Shown: one piece after another, positions 9,379-17,006 of the stretch
Position numbering within the stretch: position 1 is the stretch's first letter
Layout of the letters: the number at the start of each line of letters is the position of its first letter
NCBI GenBank assembly: GCA_020350085.1
Contig: CP070706.1
Span: 1,197,948-1,214,953 of the forward strand
Direction: 5' to 3'
From: Acidobacteriota bacterium
Lineage (GTDB): Bacteria > Acidobacteriota > Polarisedimenticolia > J045
Length of the DNA: 17,006 nucleotides
Translations under genes and position numbers: made by a program
Notes under the pieces: model-generated
The model's input: only the letters and a program-made list of their open reading frames with translations
Told to the model about the DNA's origin: nothing
The model's database searches: none

Positions 9379-10019
9379 CAAGCCGCCACCGACTGATCGT
9401 CGTGCTCGTGTTGGCCAACCTCGTCAACGCGGCGCTGGTGTGCGCCGTGTTGTTCGCAGAATGGCTCGGGACCGAGGCGCAGGAATCTCCGGCCGAGCAG
9501 ACCCAGCCGTTGGAAAACGCGGCGCTCGAGGAACAGCCGCCCCTGAGTTCGGCAGATCAAGACGTGTGGGAGTCGGGGCCCGAGAAGGGCGAGCAAGTGC
9601 TGCGCCAGCTCGTCGCCGAGCTGACGCTCCAGCGTGAGCAGCTCGAGCAGAAGGCGGCCGCGATGGCGGAGCGCGAGCGGCAGCTCGCCGTCGTGCGTGC
9701 CGAGCTCGAAACCGAGCGCGAGCAGATCGAAGCACTGCGGGCACAAGCTGTCGAAGAGCGCAAGAAGCTCGCCGAGATGGGCTCGCCCTCCTTCGACCGC
9801 CTGCTCAAGGCCTATGAGGGGATGGAGGCAGAAAACGCGGCCCGCGCACTCGCGGAGCTCTACGAGCGGGACCGGCTCGTCGTCGTGGACCTACTGCTCG
9901 GTCTCAAGCCGCGCCAGTCGGCGGCGACGCTCGATGCCCTCGCGGCTGCCAACCCGAAGATCGCGGCCGAGCTGTCGTACGAGATCTGGAAGCGCGATCC
10001 TGAGAGAAGGTTGCGTTGA
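9375..10019 (+). CDS. MotE-like membrane-anchored flagellar protein with MgtE-N-type C-terminal domain
   Basis: A 214-residue protein with one N-terminal membrane helix (about 7-30), an acidic linker rich in E, Q and P (33-70), a long coiled coil (about 73-136) and a compact helical C-terminal domain (about 138-205). The C-terminal domain has LLKAYEGMEAENAARALAEL and LLGLKPRQSAATLDAL, which resembles the MgtE intracellular N domain found in MotE/FlbB-type proteins. Such proteins sit after fliJ in many flagellar operons. MotE is known as a periplasmic chaperone of the stator protein MotC in rhizobia, and FlbB-like relatives scaffold stators. The precise role here is inferred. ATG 9375 has GAGGAG at 9363-9368 with a 6-base spacer. 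It is the last gene of the string, and its stop lies one base from the stop of the convergent uvrA. Confidence 0.82.
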   Translation: MTSRHRLIVVLVLANLVNAALVCAVLFAEWLGTEAQESPAEQTQPLENAALEEQPPLSSADQDVWESGPEKGEQVLRQLVAELTLQREQLEQKAAAMAERERQLAVVRAELETEREQIEALRAQAVEERKKLAEMGSPSFDRLLKAYEGMEAENAARALAELYERDRLVVVDLLLGLKPRQSAATLDALAAANPKIAAELSYEIWKRDPERRLR

Positions 10020-10025
10020 GTCAAC
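10015..10025. repeat. Palindrome spanning the two convergent stop codons
   Basis: GTTGA-G-TCAAC is a perfect inverted repeat containing both TGA stops (10017-10019 on +, 10021-10023 on -). A second possible stem pairs GGTTG (10009-10013) with CAACC (10022-10026). No T-run follows on either strand, so it is a poor intrinsic terminator. I see no other terminator between the convergent genes. Confidence 0.45.
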
Positions 10026-13000
10026 CGCCGTGGCGTGCGAGAAACTCGCGCAGCGCGCTCGCGGTGTGCGAGCGCTTGCGCTTGACGAGATCGAGCGGGT
10101 GCCCGCGACCGACGATGCGACCGCCGTCGTCTCCACCTTCGAGACCGAGATCGATCACCCAGTCCGCCGAGGCGATCACGGGTAAGTTGTGTTCGATGAC
10201 CACGACACTGTGGCCCTGGTCGACGAGCCCGTGGAGCAGCCGCAGCAGCCCGGCGACATCGGCGGCGTGCAATCCCGTCGTCGGCTCATCGAGCACGTAG
10301 AGCGTTGGCGTGCGCGATCCGGCGCCCATCTCTCGCGCGAGCTTTATCCGCTGCGCCTCGCCCCCGGAGAGCGTCGGCGAGGGTTGCCCGAGCGTGAGAT
10401 ATCCGAGGCCGATGTCGACGAGAAACTTCGTCGTCGGATGAATTGACGGCACGGCGGCGAAGAACTCGGCGGCTTCGTCGAACGTCATCCCCAGCACTTC
10501 GGCAATCGTTCTCTCCTTGAAAGTCACCGCCAGCGTTTCCTCGTTGTAGCGCCGGCCGCCACACTGCTCGCAATCGACGAGCACATCCGGTAGAAAGCTC
10601 ATCTCGACGCGCACACGTCCCTGTCCGCCGCAGGCCTCGCATCGCCCGCCGGCGACGTTGAAAGAAAAGCGGCTGGCGCCGTAACCGCGGGCTCGCGCTT
10701 CGGGGACGAGCGCGAAGAGCCTGCGGACCTCGTCCCAGATGCCTGCATAAGAGGCCGGCACGGAGCGCGGCGTCTTACCGATCGGGGATTGATCGACCTC
10801 GACGGTGCGGCCGATCGGTCCGATCCCGACAATGCTTGTGTGCGCGCCAGGAGGCTCGGGGCTACCCAGCAGCTTGCGCCGCAGTCCCTTGTAGAGCACT
10901 TCGCGCACGAGGGTCGATTTTCCCGAGCCCGAGACGCCCGTGATGCAAACCAGCGCGCCGAGCGGGATCTCGACGTCGATTCTCTTGAGGTTGTTCGCGC
11001 GGGCGCCTGTCACCGAAAGCGCGTGGCGTCCACGAAGCGCACGACGCTGAGGTCGGAACTCCGCGATCTGACCATTGCGCAAGAAAGCGGCCGTCTTCGA
11101 GCGGCGATTCGCGACGATCTCGGCCAGCGGACCGCTGCAAACGACCTCGCCGCCGCGACGGCCGCCTCCTGGGCCGAGATCGATGATGTGATCGGCGGCA
11201 CGCATCGTGTCCTCGTCGTGCTCGACGACGACGACGCTGTTGCCGCCATCGCGCAACGAACGCAGCGTCGCGAGCAGGCGCTCGTTGTCTCGTGGGTGGA
11301 CGCCGATCGTCGGCTCGTCGAGCACGTAGCACGCGCCGCTCAAATGAGCCCCGAGCTGGGACGCAAGCCTGATCCGCTGCGACTCGCCACCAGCGAGCGT
11401 CGTCGCACGCCTGTCGAGCGTCAGGTAGCCGAGGCCGACCTGTTCGAGAAAAGCGAGCCGCGAAACGATCTCGTCGACCATCCGTTGTCCGACCAATCGG
11501 TCACGGCCCGAAAGCCGCAGCCGCTTGAAGTGCGAAAGAGAGCGGCTGACGCTCATTCCGACCACCGCGCCGATTCCCGCTCCACAGACCTCGACAGCCA
11601 GCGCTTCTGGCTTGAGCCGCAGACCGTGACATGAAGAGCAGATGTGATCGGCGAGCAGCGGCTCGAGCTGTCGCAGCAGACCGCGCCGGCCGCGCCTGCC
11701 GCGCTGACGCGCACGCTGCGTCGTGTCGTGGAGCTGCTCGAGCCGGGTGACGAGCCCGTCGATTCGGTTGTCGCCGTAAAACAACGCCTTCCACTGCGCG
11801 CGAGACAGCTTACCGAGCGGCTTGTCTTCGGGAACGCGCCGCCGAGCCTCGCGCAGGAATGTGGTGAAACGAACGGCGGCCGCGAGCTTCTGCGGCAGCT
11901 CGATCAGCGCTCCGTCGGCAAGACTCAGCCGGGAATCTGTCACCAGCAGCGCGGGGTCGACACACCGCAGCACCCCTGCACCGTGACACGTCCCACACGC
12001 TCCGCGGCGGCTGTTGAACGAGAACAAGCGTGGATCGCGCTCGGCAAAGCTCGCCCCGCAGCTCGGGCAGGTGTTCTTCAGCGAGTAGAGGCGCTCGCCC
12101 TGACCGGCTTCGCTGAGTATCGCTGCATCGCCCTCGCCGAGTTCGAACGCGCGGCGCAGCAGATCCTCGGCGAGGCCTACCTGCTCCGAGCCGATCGTGA
12201 CGCGACCGCAGACCAGATCCACGTCGTGTTCGACGTAGCGGTCGAGCCGCGGCAGCTTGCCGCGAGCGATGCCGCGTATCTGACCGTCGATCCGCACCGA
12301 GCGCAGCCCGAGTCGGAGCGCGCGCTCGAAGACGTCTCTGTGAAGGCCCTTGCGGCCGCGGACCGCGGGAGCCAAAACCCGCACGCGCTGGCCGGCGAAC
12401 CGCTCGAGCACGTCACCGACGATCTCGCGCACCGAGCGCGCCGCGATCTCGATCCCACAATCGGGGCAGTGCTGCCGGCCGATCTTGGCGTAGAGCAGGC
12501 GCATGAAGTGGTAGATCTCGGTCATCGTGGCGACGGTCGAGTTGGCACCGCCGCGCGTCGTGCGCTGCTCGATGGCGACCGTCGGCGGAATGCCCGATAC
12601 GCCATCTACGTCCGGACGCCGCAGGTTGCCGACGAACTGGCGCGCGTAGGCTGACAGCGACTCCACGTAGCGTCGCTGGCCTTCCGCAAACAGGATGTCG
12701 AACGCGAGCGTCGATTTGCCCGAGCCACTCGGTCCGGTAACGACGACGAGTTTGTCGCGCGGCACGGCGACGTCGATGTCACGCAGATTGTGCTCGCGAG
12801 CGCCGTCGATCTCGATCGCCTCATCCGCGCGTCTCGCACGAGCGGTCCTGACGGCTCGCAGACGAGCCGGCGAGGCGGGCCGTCGCCGCTTCGACTCGCG
12901 CAGGAACCGTCCCGTGTGCGAGTCGTCTCTGAGAGCCAGCTCATCGGGAGTCCCGCAGAAAACGACACGGCCACCGCCGCTGCCTCCTTCGGGACCGAGG

Positions 13001-15702
13001 TCGATCACGTGGTCTGCGGCGGCGATGAAATCAAGATGGTGCTCGATGACGACGGCGGTATGGCCGATCTCGACCATCCGCTGCAGCGCACCGAGCAGGA
13101 CGCGAACGTCTTCGAGATGAAGCCCGGTCGTCGGCTCGTCGAACAGAAACAGTCCCGGCTTGCCGCGCCCACGCTTGTGAGGGGACGCCTCGCGGATATG
13201 CGAGGCGAGCTTGAGGCGCTGCGCCTCGCCCCCGGACAGCGTGTTGAGCGGCTGACCCAGGCGCAGATAGCCGAGTCCGACCTCGAGCAGAGGCGCGAGC
13301 GGTCGGGTGATCTCCGCGCGACCGGCAAAGAAATCGAGCGCCTGCTCGACCGTTAGCTCGAGCAGCTCGGCGACGTTGTTGCCGCGCCACGTGATCTCGA
13401 GCACTTCCGGTGTGAACCGTTGACCGCCGCAGTCGGGACACGGCACGAACACGTCGGAGAGAAACTGCATCTCGACGCGCTCGAAGCCGTCGCCGCTGCA
13501 GGTCTCACAGCGGCCCGCGGGCACGTTGAACGAGAACGTCCGCGGGGTGTAGCGTCGCGTTTTTGCCAGCGGGCTCGAAGCGAGCAGCTTGCGAATCGCG
13601 CTCCAGGCGCCGACGTAGGTTGCGGGATTCGAGCGTGGCGTCGAGCCGACGGGAGCCTGATCGACCAGCACGACGGGGCCGAGTGCGTCGAGTCCTTCAA
13701 TCGCTTCACAGGCACCGACATGCTCGACGCGTTCTCCGCGGGCGCGCAGCACGTTCGCGTAGAGCACATCGCGCAGCAGCGTCGACTTGCCCGAGCCCGA
13801 GACTCCCGTCACACAGGTCAGCAGACCCAAAGGAAGAGACACGTCTATCCCGTCGAGGTTGTTCTCGCGGGCGTTGCGGATGACGAGCGCCTTGCGCGGA
13901 TCGGGCTTGCGCCGCACTTCGGGCACGGGCACGCGCTGGCGGCCCGCGAGATAGTCCGCCGTGAGGGAGGCGTTGCACGAGAGCAGGCCTCGATACGGCC
14001 CGGAGAAGAGCAGACGTCCGCCGTCCGCTCCGGCTCGTGGGCCGATGTCGATCACACGGTCTGCCTCACGAATGATCGCGGGATCGTGCTCGACGACGAC
14101 GACGGTGTTTCCCTGGTCGCGCAGTCCCTTGAGCACACGAATCAGTCGCGCATTGTCGCGAGCATGCAGTCCGATCGACGGTTCGTCGAGAATGTAGAGC
14201 GTATTGACCAGCGACGAACCGAGAGCCGTCGTCAGATTGACACGCTGTACCTCGCCGCCCGAGAGCGTGCGAGATTGTCGGTCCAGCGTCAGATAGTCCA
14301 ACCCCACCTCGACGAGGTATCTCAGCCGCGCACGGATTTCCCTGAGCAGGGGCTCGGCAACCTGACTGTCTTTCTTAGGCAGTCGAAGCTTGTCGAGAAA
14401 CTCGCGCGCCTCGCCAATCGGCAGCGCATAGATCTCGGCGATCGTCTTGCCCGACTTTCCGCCGATGCGGCTCAGCAGCGCGTCCGGCCGGAGCCGGGTC
14501 CCGTGGCAGTCCTCGCAGCGCAGGTAGCCGCGATAGCGTGCCAGCAGGACGCGCACGTGCATCTTGTACGTGCGCGTCTCGAGCCAGCGAAACCAACCCA
14601 TCACTCCTGGAAAGACACCTTCTTCCCAGTCGCGCCAATCAGCCTCGCCTTCGAAGACGAGTTCTCTTTGCTCGTCGGTCAACTCGCCGAACGGCGCATC
14701 GGTCGGAATACCGCGTCGTTCACAAAACCGTCGCAGCTCGCCTCGTTCCCAGCGCGTCGACTTCGTCGTCCACGGCTTGATCGCACCCTGCTTGATCGAC
14801 AGGCGCGGGTCGGGAACCACGAGATGCTGGTCGATCTCGATCGTGCGCCCGAAGCCGTGGCACGTCTCGCAAGCCCCGACGGGGTTGTTGAAGGAGAAGC
14901 TGTTCGGCGTCGGGTCGCGGTAATGAATGTCGCAGCGCGCGCAGTGAAGGTCCGATGAGAAGCGCAAGACCTCGCCACCATCGCGGTGTATCTGCACCCG
15001 GCCTTGGCCGAAGCGGAGCGCCTGCTCCAGCGCCTCGACGAGACGAGCACGCGCGGCGGGAAGCCGCATGCGATCGAGCACGACCAGAAAGCTGTCCGGA
15101 AGCTCATTGGCGTGGGTCTCATCCAGCCGCTTCACCTCTCCGTCGGTAACAAGGCGCGAGAAGCCGAGACGAGACAGCTCTTCGTGGACCGTCTCGGCCG
15201 CCATCCGCTCCGACAGCTCGTAGGGGAAAGTGACGAGCAGGGTGCCGGACGAGCGCAGCAGACCGGCCAGCTGCTTGCCGATGGCTTGAGGAGTGTCCCT
15301 CTCGACCGGCTCGCCGCATTGCCGGCAGTGGATGACGCCGACTCGAGCGAACAGCACCTTCATGAAATCGGCGATCTCGGTCATCGTGCCGACGGTGGAG
15401 CGTGAGGTCCGCACCGGGTTCGTCTGATCGATGGCGATCGCCGGCAGCACTCCATCGACGTCATCGACCTCGGGTCGGGCCATCCGCTCGAGAAACTGCC
15501 TCGCGTAAGCCGAAAAAGACTCGACGTAACGCCGCTGGCCTTCGGCATAAAGGGTCTGGAAGGCGAGCGACGACTTGCCCGAGCCCGACACGCCCGTGAC
15601 GACGGTCAGGGTGCCGTAGGGAATCTCGACATCGATCCCGCACAGGTTGTTTTGTCGAGCGCCGCGGATGCGGACCGCGCCGGAGCTTGTCTTGCGCGTC
15701 AC
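10021..15702 (-). CDS. uvrA: Tandem-fused double UvrA, excinuclease ABC subunit A
   Basis: UvrA is the damage-recognition ATPase of nucleotide excision repair; it loads UvrB at lesions. The usual protein is about 940 residues; this one is 1893 and holds two full units (about 1-950 and 960-1893). Four Walker A motifs are at 37-44, 633-640, 990-997 (GPSGSGKS) and 1589-1596. ABC signatures are at 480, 822, 1436 and 1778; the third reads LAGGE instead of LSGGE. Walker B/D-loops follow each (LDEPSIGLH, FDEPTTGLH, LDEPTIGVH, LDEPTTGLH). Zinc-binding cysteine pairs are complete: C254/257-C278/281, C732/735-C755/758, C1212/1215-C1236/1239 and C1688/1691-C1711/1714, plus C126/129-C396/399 and C1079/1082-C1355/1358. 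The start is GTG 15702, with AAGGAGG five bases upstream; ATG 15777 is in frame but lacks a binding site. A comparable fused UvrA of roughly 1,800 residues is known in Chlamydia. Confidence 0.95.
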   Translation of the reverse strand: MTRKTSSGAVRIRGARQNNLCGIDVEIPYGTLTVVTGVSGSGKSSLAFQTLYAEGQRRYVESFSAYARQFLERMARPEVDDVDGVLPAIAIDQTNPVRTSRSTVGTMTEIADFMKVLFARVGVIHCRQCGEPVERDTPQAIGKQLAGLLRSSGTLLVTFPYELSERMAAETVHEELSRLGFSRLVTDGEVKRLDETHANELPDSFLVVLDRMRLPAARARLVEALEQALRFGQGRVQIHRDGGEVLRFSSDLHCARCDIHYRDPTPNSFSFNNPVGACETCHGFGRTIEIDQHLVVPDPRLSIKQGAIKPWTTKSTRWERGELRRFCERRGIPTDAPFGELTDEQRELVFEGEADWRDWEEGVFPGVMGWFRWLETRTYKMHVRVLLARYRGYLRCEDCHGTRLRPDALLSRIGGKSGKTIAEIYALPIGEAREFLDKLRLPKKDSQVAEPLLREIRARLRYLVEVGLDYLTLDRQSRTLSGGEVQRVNLTTALGSSLVNTLYILDEPSIGLHARDNARLIRVLKGLRDQGNTVVVVEHDPAIIREADRVIDIGPRAGADGGRLLFSGPYRGLLSCNASLTADYLAGRQRVPVPEVRRKPDPRKALVIRNARENNLDGIDVSLPLGLLTCVTGVSGSGKSTLLRDVLYANVLRARGERVEHVGACEAIEGLDALGPVVLVDQAPVGSTPRSNPATYVGAWSAIRKLLASSPLAKTRRYTPRTFSFNVPAGRCETCSGDGFERVEMQFLSDVFVPCPDCGGQRFTPEVLEITWRGNNVAELLELTVEQALDFFAGRAEITRPLAPLLEVGLGYLRLGQPLNTLSGGEAQRLKLASHIREASPHKRGRGKPGLFLFDEPTTGLHLEDVRVLLGALQRMVEIGHTAVVIEHHLDFIAAADHVIDLGPEGGSGGGRVVFCGTPDELALRDDSHTGRFLRESKRRRPASPARLRAVRTARARRADEAIEIDGAREHNLRDIDVAVPRDKLVVVTGPSGSGKSTLAFDILFAEGQRRYVESLSAYARQFVGNLRRPDVDGVSGIPPTVAIEQRTTRGGANSTVATMTEIYHFMRLLYAKIGRQHCPDCGIEIAARSVREIVGDVLERFAGQRVRVLAPAVRGRKGLHRDVFERALRLGLRSVRIDGQIRGIARGKLPRLDRYVEHDVDLVCGRVTIGSEQVGLAEDLLRRAFELGEGDAAILSEAGQGERLYSLKNTCPSCGASFAERDPRLFSFNSRRGACGTCHGAGVLRCVDPALLVTDSRLSLADGALIELPQKLAAAVRFTTFLREARRRVPEDKPLGKLSRAQWKALFYGDNRIDGLVTRLEQLHDTTQRARQRGRRGRRGLLRQLEPLLADHICSSCHGLRLKPEALAVEVCGAGIGAVVGMSVSRSLSHFKRLRLSGRDRLVGQRMVDEIVSRLAFLEQVGLGYLTLDRRATTLAGGESQRIRLASQLGAHLSGACYVLDEPTIGVHPRDNERLLATLRSLRDGGNSVVVVEHDEDTMRAADHIIDLGPGGGRRGGEVVCSGPLAEIVANRRSKTAAFLRNGQIAEFRPQRRALRGRHALSVTGARANNLKRIDVEIPLGALVCITGVSGSGKSTLVREVLYKGLRRKLLGSPEPPGAHTSIVGIGPIGRTVEVDQSPIGKTPRSVPASYAGIWDEVRRLFALVPEARARGYGASRFSFNVAGGRCEACGGQGRVRVEMSFLPDVLVDCEQCGGRRYNEETLAVTFKERTIAEVLGMTFDEAAEFFAAVPSIHPTTKFLVDIGLGYLTLGQPSPTLSGGEAQRIKLAREMGAGSRTPTLYVLDEPTTGLHAADVAGLLRLLHGLVDQGHSVVVIEHNLPVIASADWVIDLGLEGGDDGGRIVGRGHPLDLVKRKRSHTASALREFLARHGG

Positions 15703-15707
15703 ACGAG

Positions 15708-15714
15708 CCTCCTT
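15708..15714 (-). promoter_or_regulatory. Shine-Dalgarno of uvrA
   Basis: On the minus strand AAGGAGG is followed by CTCGT and then GTG (15702-15700). This is the strongest ribosome binding site near the gene and argues against the upstream ATG at 15777, which would add 25 basic, non-conserved residues. Confidence 0.75.
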
Positions 15715-16002
15715 CCGAGCAGAGATGCCTCTGCGAGGGGAGGCAGGCCGGTCATTGGTGGACAAGTGAGTCGTCATGGTGGTCCGTCGGATCTGGCCTG
15801 AAGGGAGTTCGGGTCGGCCCAGACAGCGGACCGACGACGGCCATCCCGGACGCAGGATGACCGACGGCGCGGCGGGTTGCCAGTTCCGGGCGCAACTGCG
15901 CAGGCGAGCAACCAGCCCCTCCGTCCGGATCGCGGCGCGCTCACGACTCGCCGGTTCTTCCCTGCGGGACGAGGGGTGCCACGGTCACGCGCGATCCAAA
16001 CG

Positions 16003-16014
16003 TGTCACATGTCA
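16003..16014 (+). repeat. Direct repeat TGTCA-CA-TGTCA upstream of the integrase
   Basis: TGTCA at 16003-16007 and 16010-16014 lies 35-46 bases before the integrase ATG, overlapping the hexamer palindrome ACATGT. The adjacent CATAAC (16013-16018) matches four of six bases of a -10 box, but no -35 box is well placed. It could be an operator; this is speculative. Confidence 0.3.
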
Positions 16015-16048
16015 TAACTCGCGAATCACTGCTGCAGCGGGAGCTGCG

Positions 16049-16990
16049 ATGAAAGCTTCTTCAGAAGGTGGTGGTCCGCAAAAGCCACGACCGGCCACAT
16101 TGCTGGCGCGCGTGCGAGAAGAGATCCGCCTGCGGCAGTACAGCCCACGCACGGAGAAGTCCTACATCGGCTGGATCAAGCGCTTCCTTCGATTTCACGG
16201 CGGTCGTCATCCTCGCGATCTCGGTCCCGAGGAGGTCAAAAAGTTCGTTTCATCGCTCGTGACGGACGGAAACGTCAGCGCATCGACGCAGAACCAAGCG
16301 CTCAGCGCGTTGACCTTTCTCTACAAAGCCGTGCTGAAAAAGGAGCTGCCCTGGCTCGACGGCATCATGCGCGCGAAGCGTCCACAACGCCTACCCGTCG
16401 TGCTCACGCGAGCCGAAGTCGATCGCTTGCTCGATGAGCTAAGTGGCGCCGCGTGGCTCGTTGCATCGTTGATGTACGGCGCGGGCCTGCGCCTGCACGA
16501 AGCGCTGCAGCTGCGCATCAAGGACGTCGATCTCGAGACCAGGCAGATCACCGTGCGTGACGGAAAGGGAAGAAAGGACCGCGTCACCGTTCTCCCCGAC
16601 CAGCTCGTCAACCGGCTCCGGGAACAGATGAGGGCCGCCTTCCTCCTGCATCGCCGCTCGCTGAAGCAGGACGGCGGCTGGGTCGCTCTTCCGAACGCAC
16701 TCGCGCGCAAGTTCCCCAGCGCTGCGCGTGACTGGCGCTGGCAGTACGTCTTCCCAGCGACGCGAGAGTATCGCGATCGCCGAACCAAACGCCGCTGCCG
16801 ACACCACCTCCATCCCACCGTCCTGCAGCGCGCCATCCCCGAAGTCGGCCGCCGCGCCGGAATCCCGAAGCGCGTCACCTGCCACGCACTCCGCCACTCC
16901 TTCGCCAACCACCTGATCCAGTCCGCCGCCGACATCCGCAAGATCCTGAAGCTCCTAGGACACCACGACGTCCGCACCAAGATGATCTAA
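16049..16990 (+). CDS. intI: Integron-type integrase (IntI) truncated by a stop at the catalytic tyrosine codon; probably inactive
   Basis: A tyrosine recombinase that in intact form inserts and excises gene cassettes at attI/attC. The 313 residues show the N-terminal core-binding domain (RLRQYSPRTEKSYIGWIKRF, 28-46 region) and the catalytic domain: Arg in GLRLHEALQLRIKD (R148), the beta-strand Lys in DGKGRKDRV (K173), HALR (H279, R282) and LLGHHDV (H305). The IntI-specific insert is present at about 205-237 (GWVALPNALARKFPSAARDW), which sets it apart from XerC/D. The frame reads K-M-I and then TAA, followed by ACC CAC (T-H), exactly where IntI proteins have MIYTH. The nucleophile and the usual 15-25 following residues are lost. 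ATG 16049 has GGGAG at 16039-16043. Without the tyrosine, strand exchange should be impossible. No cassette or attC is seen in the window. Confidence 0.92.
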   Translation: MKASSEGGGPQKPRPATLLARVREEIRLRQYSPRTEKSYIGWIKRFLRFHGGRHPRDLGPEEVKKFVSSLVTDGNVSASTQNQALSALTFLYKAVLKKELPWLDGIMRAKRPQRLPVVLTRAEVDRLLDELSGAAWLVASLMYGAGLRLHEALQLRIKDVDLETRQITVRDGKGRKDRVTVLPDQLVNRLREQMRAAFLLHRRSLKQDGGWVALPNALARKFPSAARDWRWQYVFPATREYRDRRTKRRCRHHLHPTVLQRAIPEVGRRAGIPKRVTCHALRHSFANHLIQSAADIRKILKLLGHHDVRTKMI

Positions 16991-17006
16991 ACCCACGACC
17001 TCGGAC

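Larger units (their letters stand above)
15703..16048. other. Divergent intergenic region between uvrA and the integrase
   Basis: These 346 bases must hold the promoters of both divergent genes and, if the integron layout is standard, the attI site. I see the uvrA Shine-Dalgarno (15708-15714), a repeated TGTCA, a short inverted repeat CAGTT/AACTG (15881-15885 and 15894-15898), and a distant inverted repeat GGTCCG/CGGACC (15781-15786 and 15827-15832). I find no exact GTTRRRY core site on either strand, no CTGT-N8-ACAG LexA box and no clear -35/-10 pair. Both flanking frames remain open across part of it, but I see no domain-like content there. Confidence 0.6.

Noticed and set aside
10189..14958. 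Long plus-strand reading frames inside uvrA (for example 10789-11634, 11644-12654, 13420-14958)
   Set aside because: They are antisense to a highly conserved protein, have no recognisable domains and show arginine-, aspartate- and glutamate-rich composition expected from reading GC-biased codons backwards.
15703..15777. Start of uvrA at ATG 15777
   Set aside because: There is no Shine-Dalgarno sequence before it, and the added residues are basic and not UvrA-like; GTG 15702 has AAGGAGG at the right distance.
15876..15898. Possible attC/attI-like inverted repeat (GTTGC ... GCAAC, CAGTT ... AACTG)
   Set aside because: The arms are only five bases and compete with each other, and the flanks do not match GTTRRRY or RYYYAAC.
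15775..16048. N-terminal extension of the integrase to 15776
   Set aside because: IntI proteins begin shortly before the core-binding domain; ATG 16049 has a good Shine-Dalgarno sequence and the extension has no conserved content.

Overview
The window is GC-rich, gene-dense bacterial DNA in three blocks. (1) Positions 2-10019, + strand: a tightly packed flagellar gene string. It opens with the 3' end of a helical-repeat protein. A soluble sensor kinase and a sigma-54 response regulator of the FlrB/FlrC (FleS/FleR) type follow, then flgB-flgC-fliE-fliF-fliG-fliH-fliI-fliJ and a membrane-anchored MotE-like protein. Most junctions overlap or nearly touch, and clear Shine-Dalgarno sequences fix most starts. 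(2) Positions 10021-15702, - strand: one very long uvrA encoding two complete UvrA units fused head to tail, with four ATPase cassettes and all zinc-binding cysteine pairs. Its stop lies one base from the stop of the last flagellar gene. (3) Positions 16049-16990, + strand, divergent from uvrA: an integron-type tyrosine recombinase (IntI). Its reading frame ends in TAA at the codon where the family has its catalytic tyrosine.

The organism is a motile, probably Gram-negative-type bacterium with sigma-54-controlled flagellar genes. The flgBC-fliEFGHIJ order, the MotE-like gene, a fused double UvrA and a non-mobile-type integrase together suggest the former Deltaproteobacteria (for example Myxococcota or relatives) or another environmental high-GC phylum. 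This is an inference with low confidence; no rRNA or other marker is present.

In function, the two-component pair probably switches on sigma-54-dependent flagellar promoters. FlgB/FlgC (proximal rod), FliE (adaptor), FliF (MS ring) and FliG (rotor switch) form the first basal-body structure. FliH/FliI/FliJ form the export ATPase complex. The MotE-like protein probably supports the stator. Hook, FliK and export-gate genes are absent and must lie elsewhere. The uvrA and intI genes have no functional link to motility, but they share a 346-bp divergent spacer, and both families are often under DNA-damage control in other bacteria.

The most notable observations are the nonsense codon at the integrase catalytic tyrosine, the fused double UvrA, and a 7-bp-stem hairpin between fliE and fliF. 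I found no clearly new multi-gene system.
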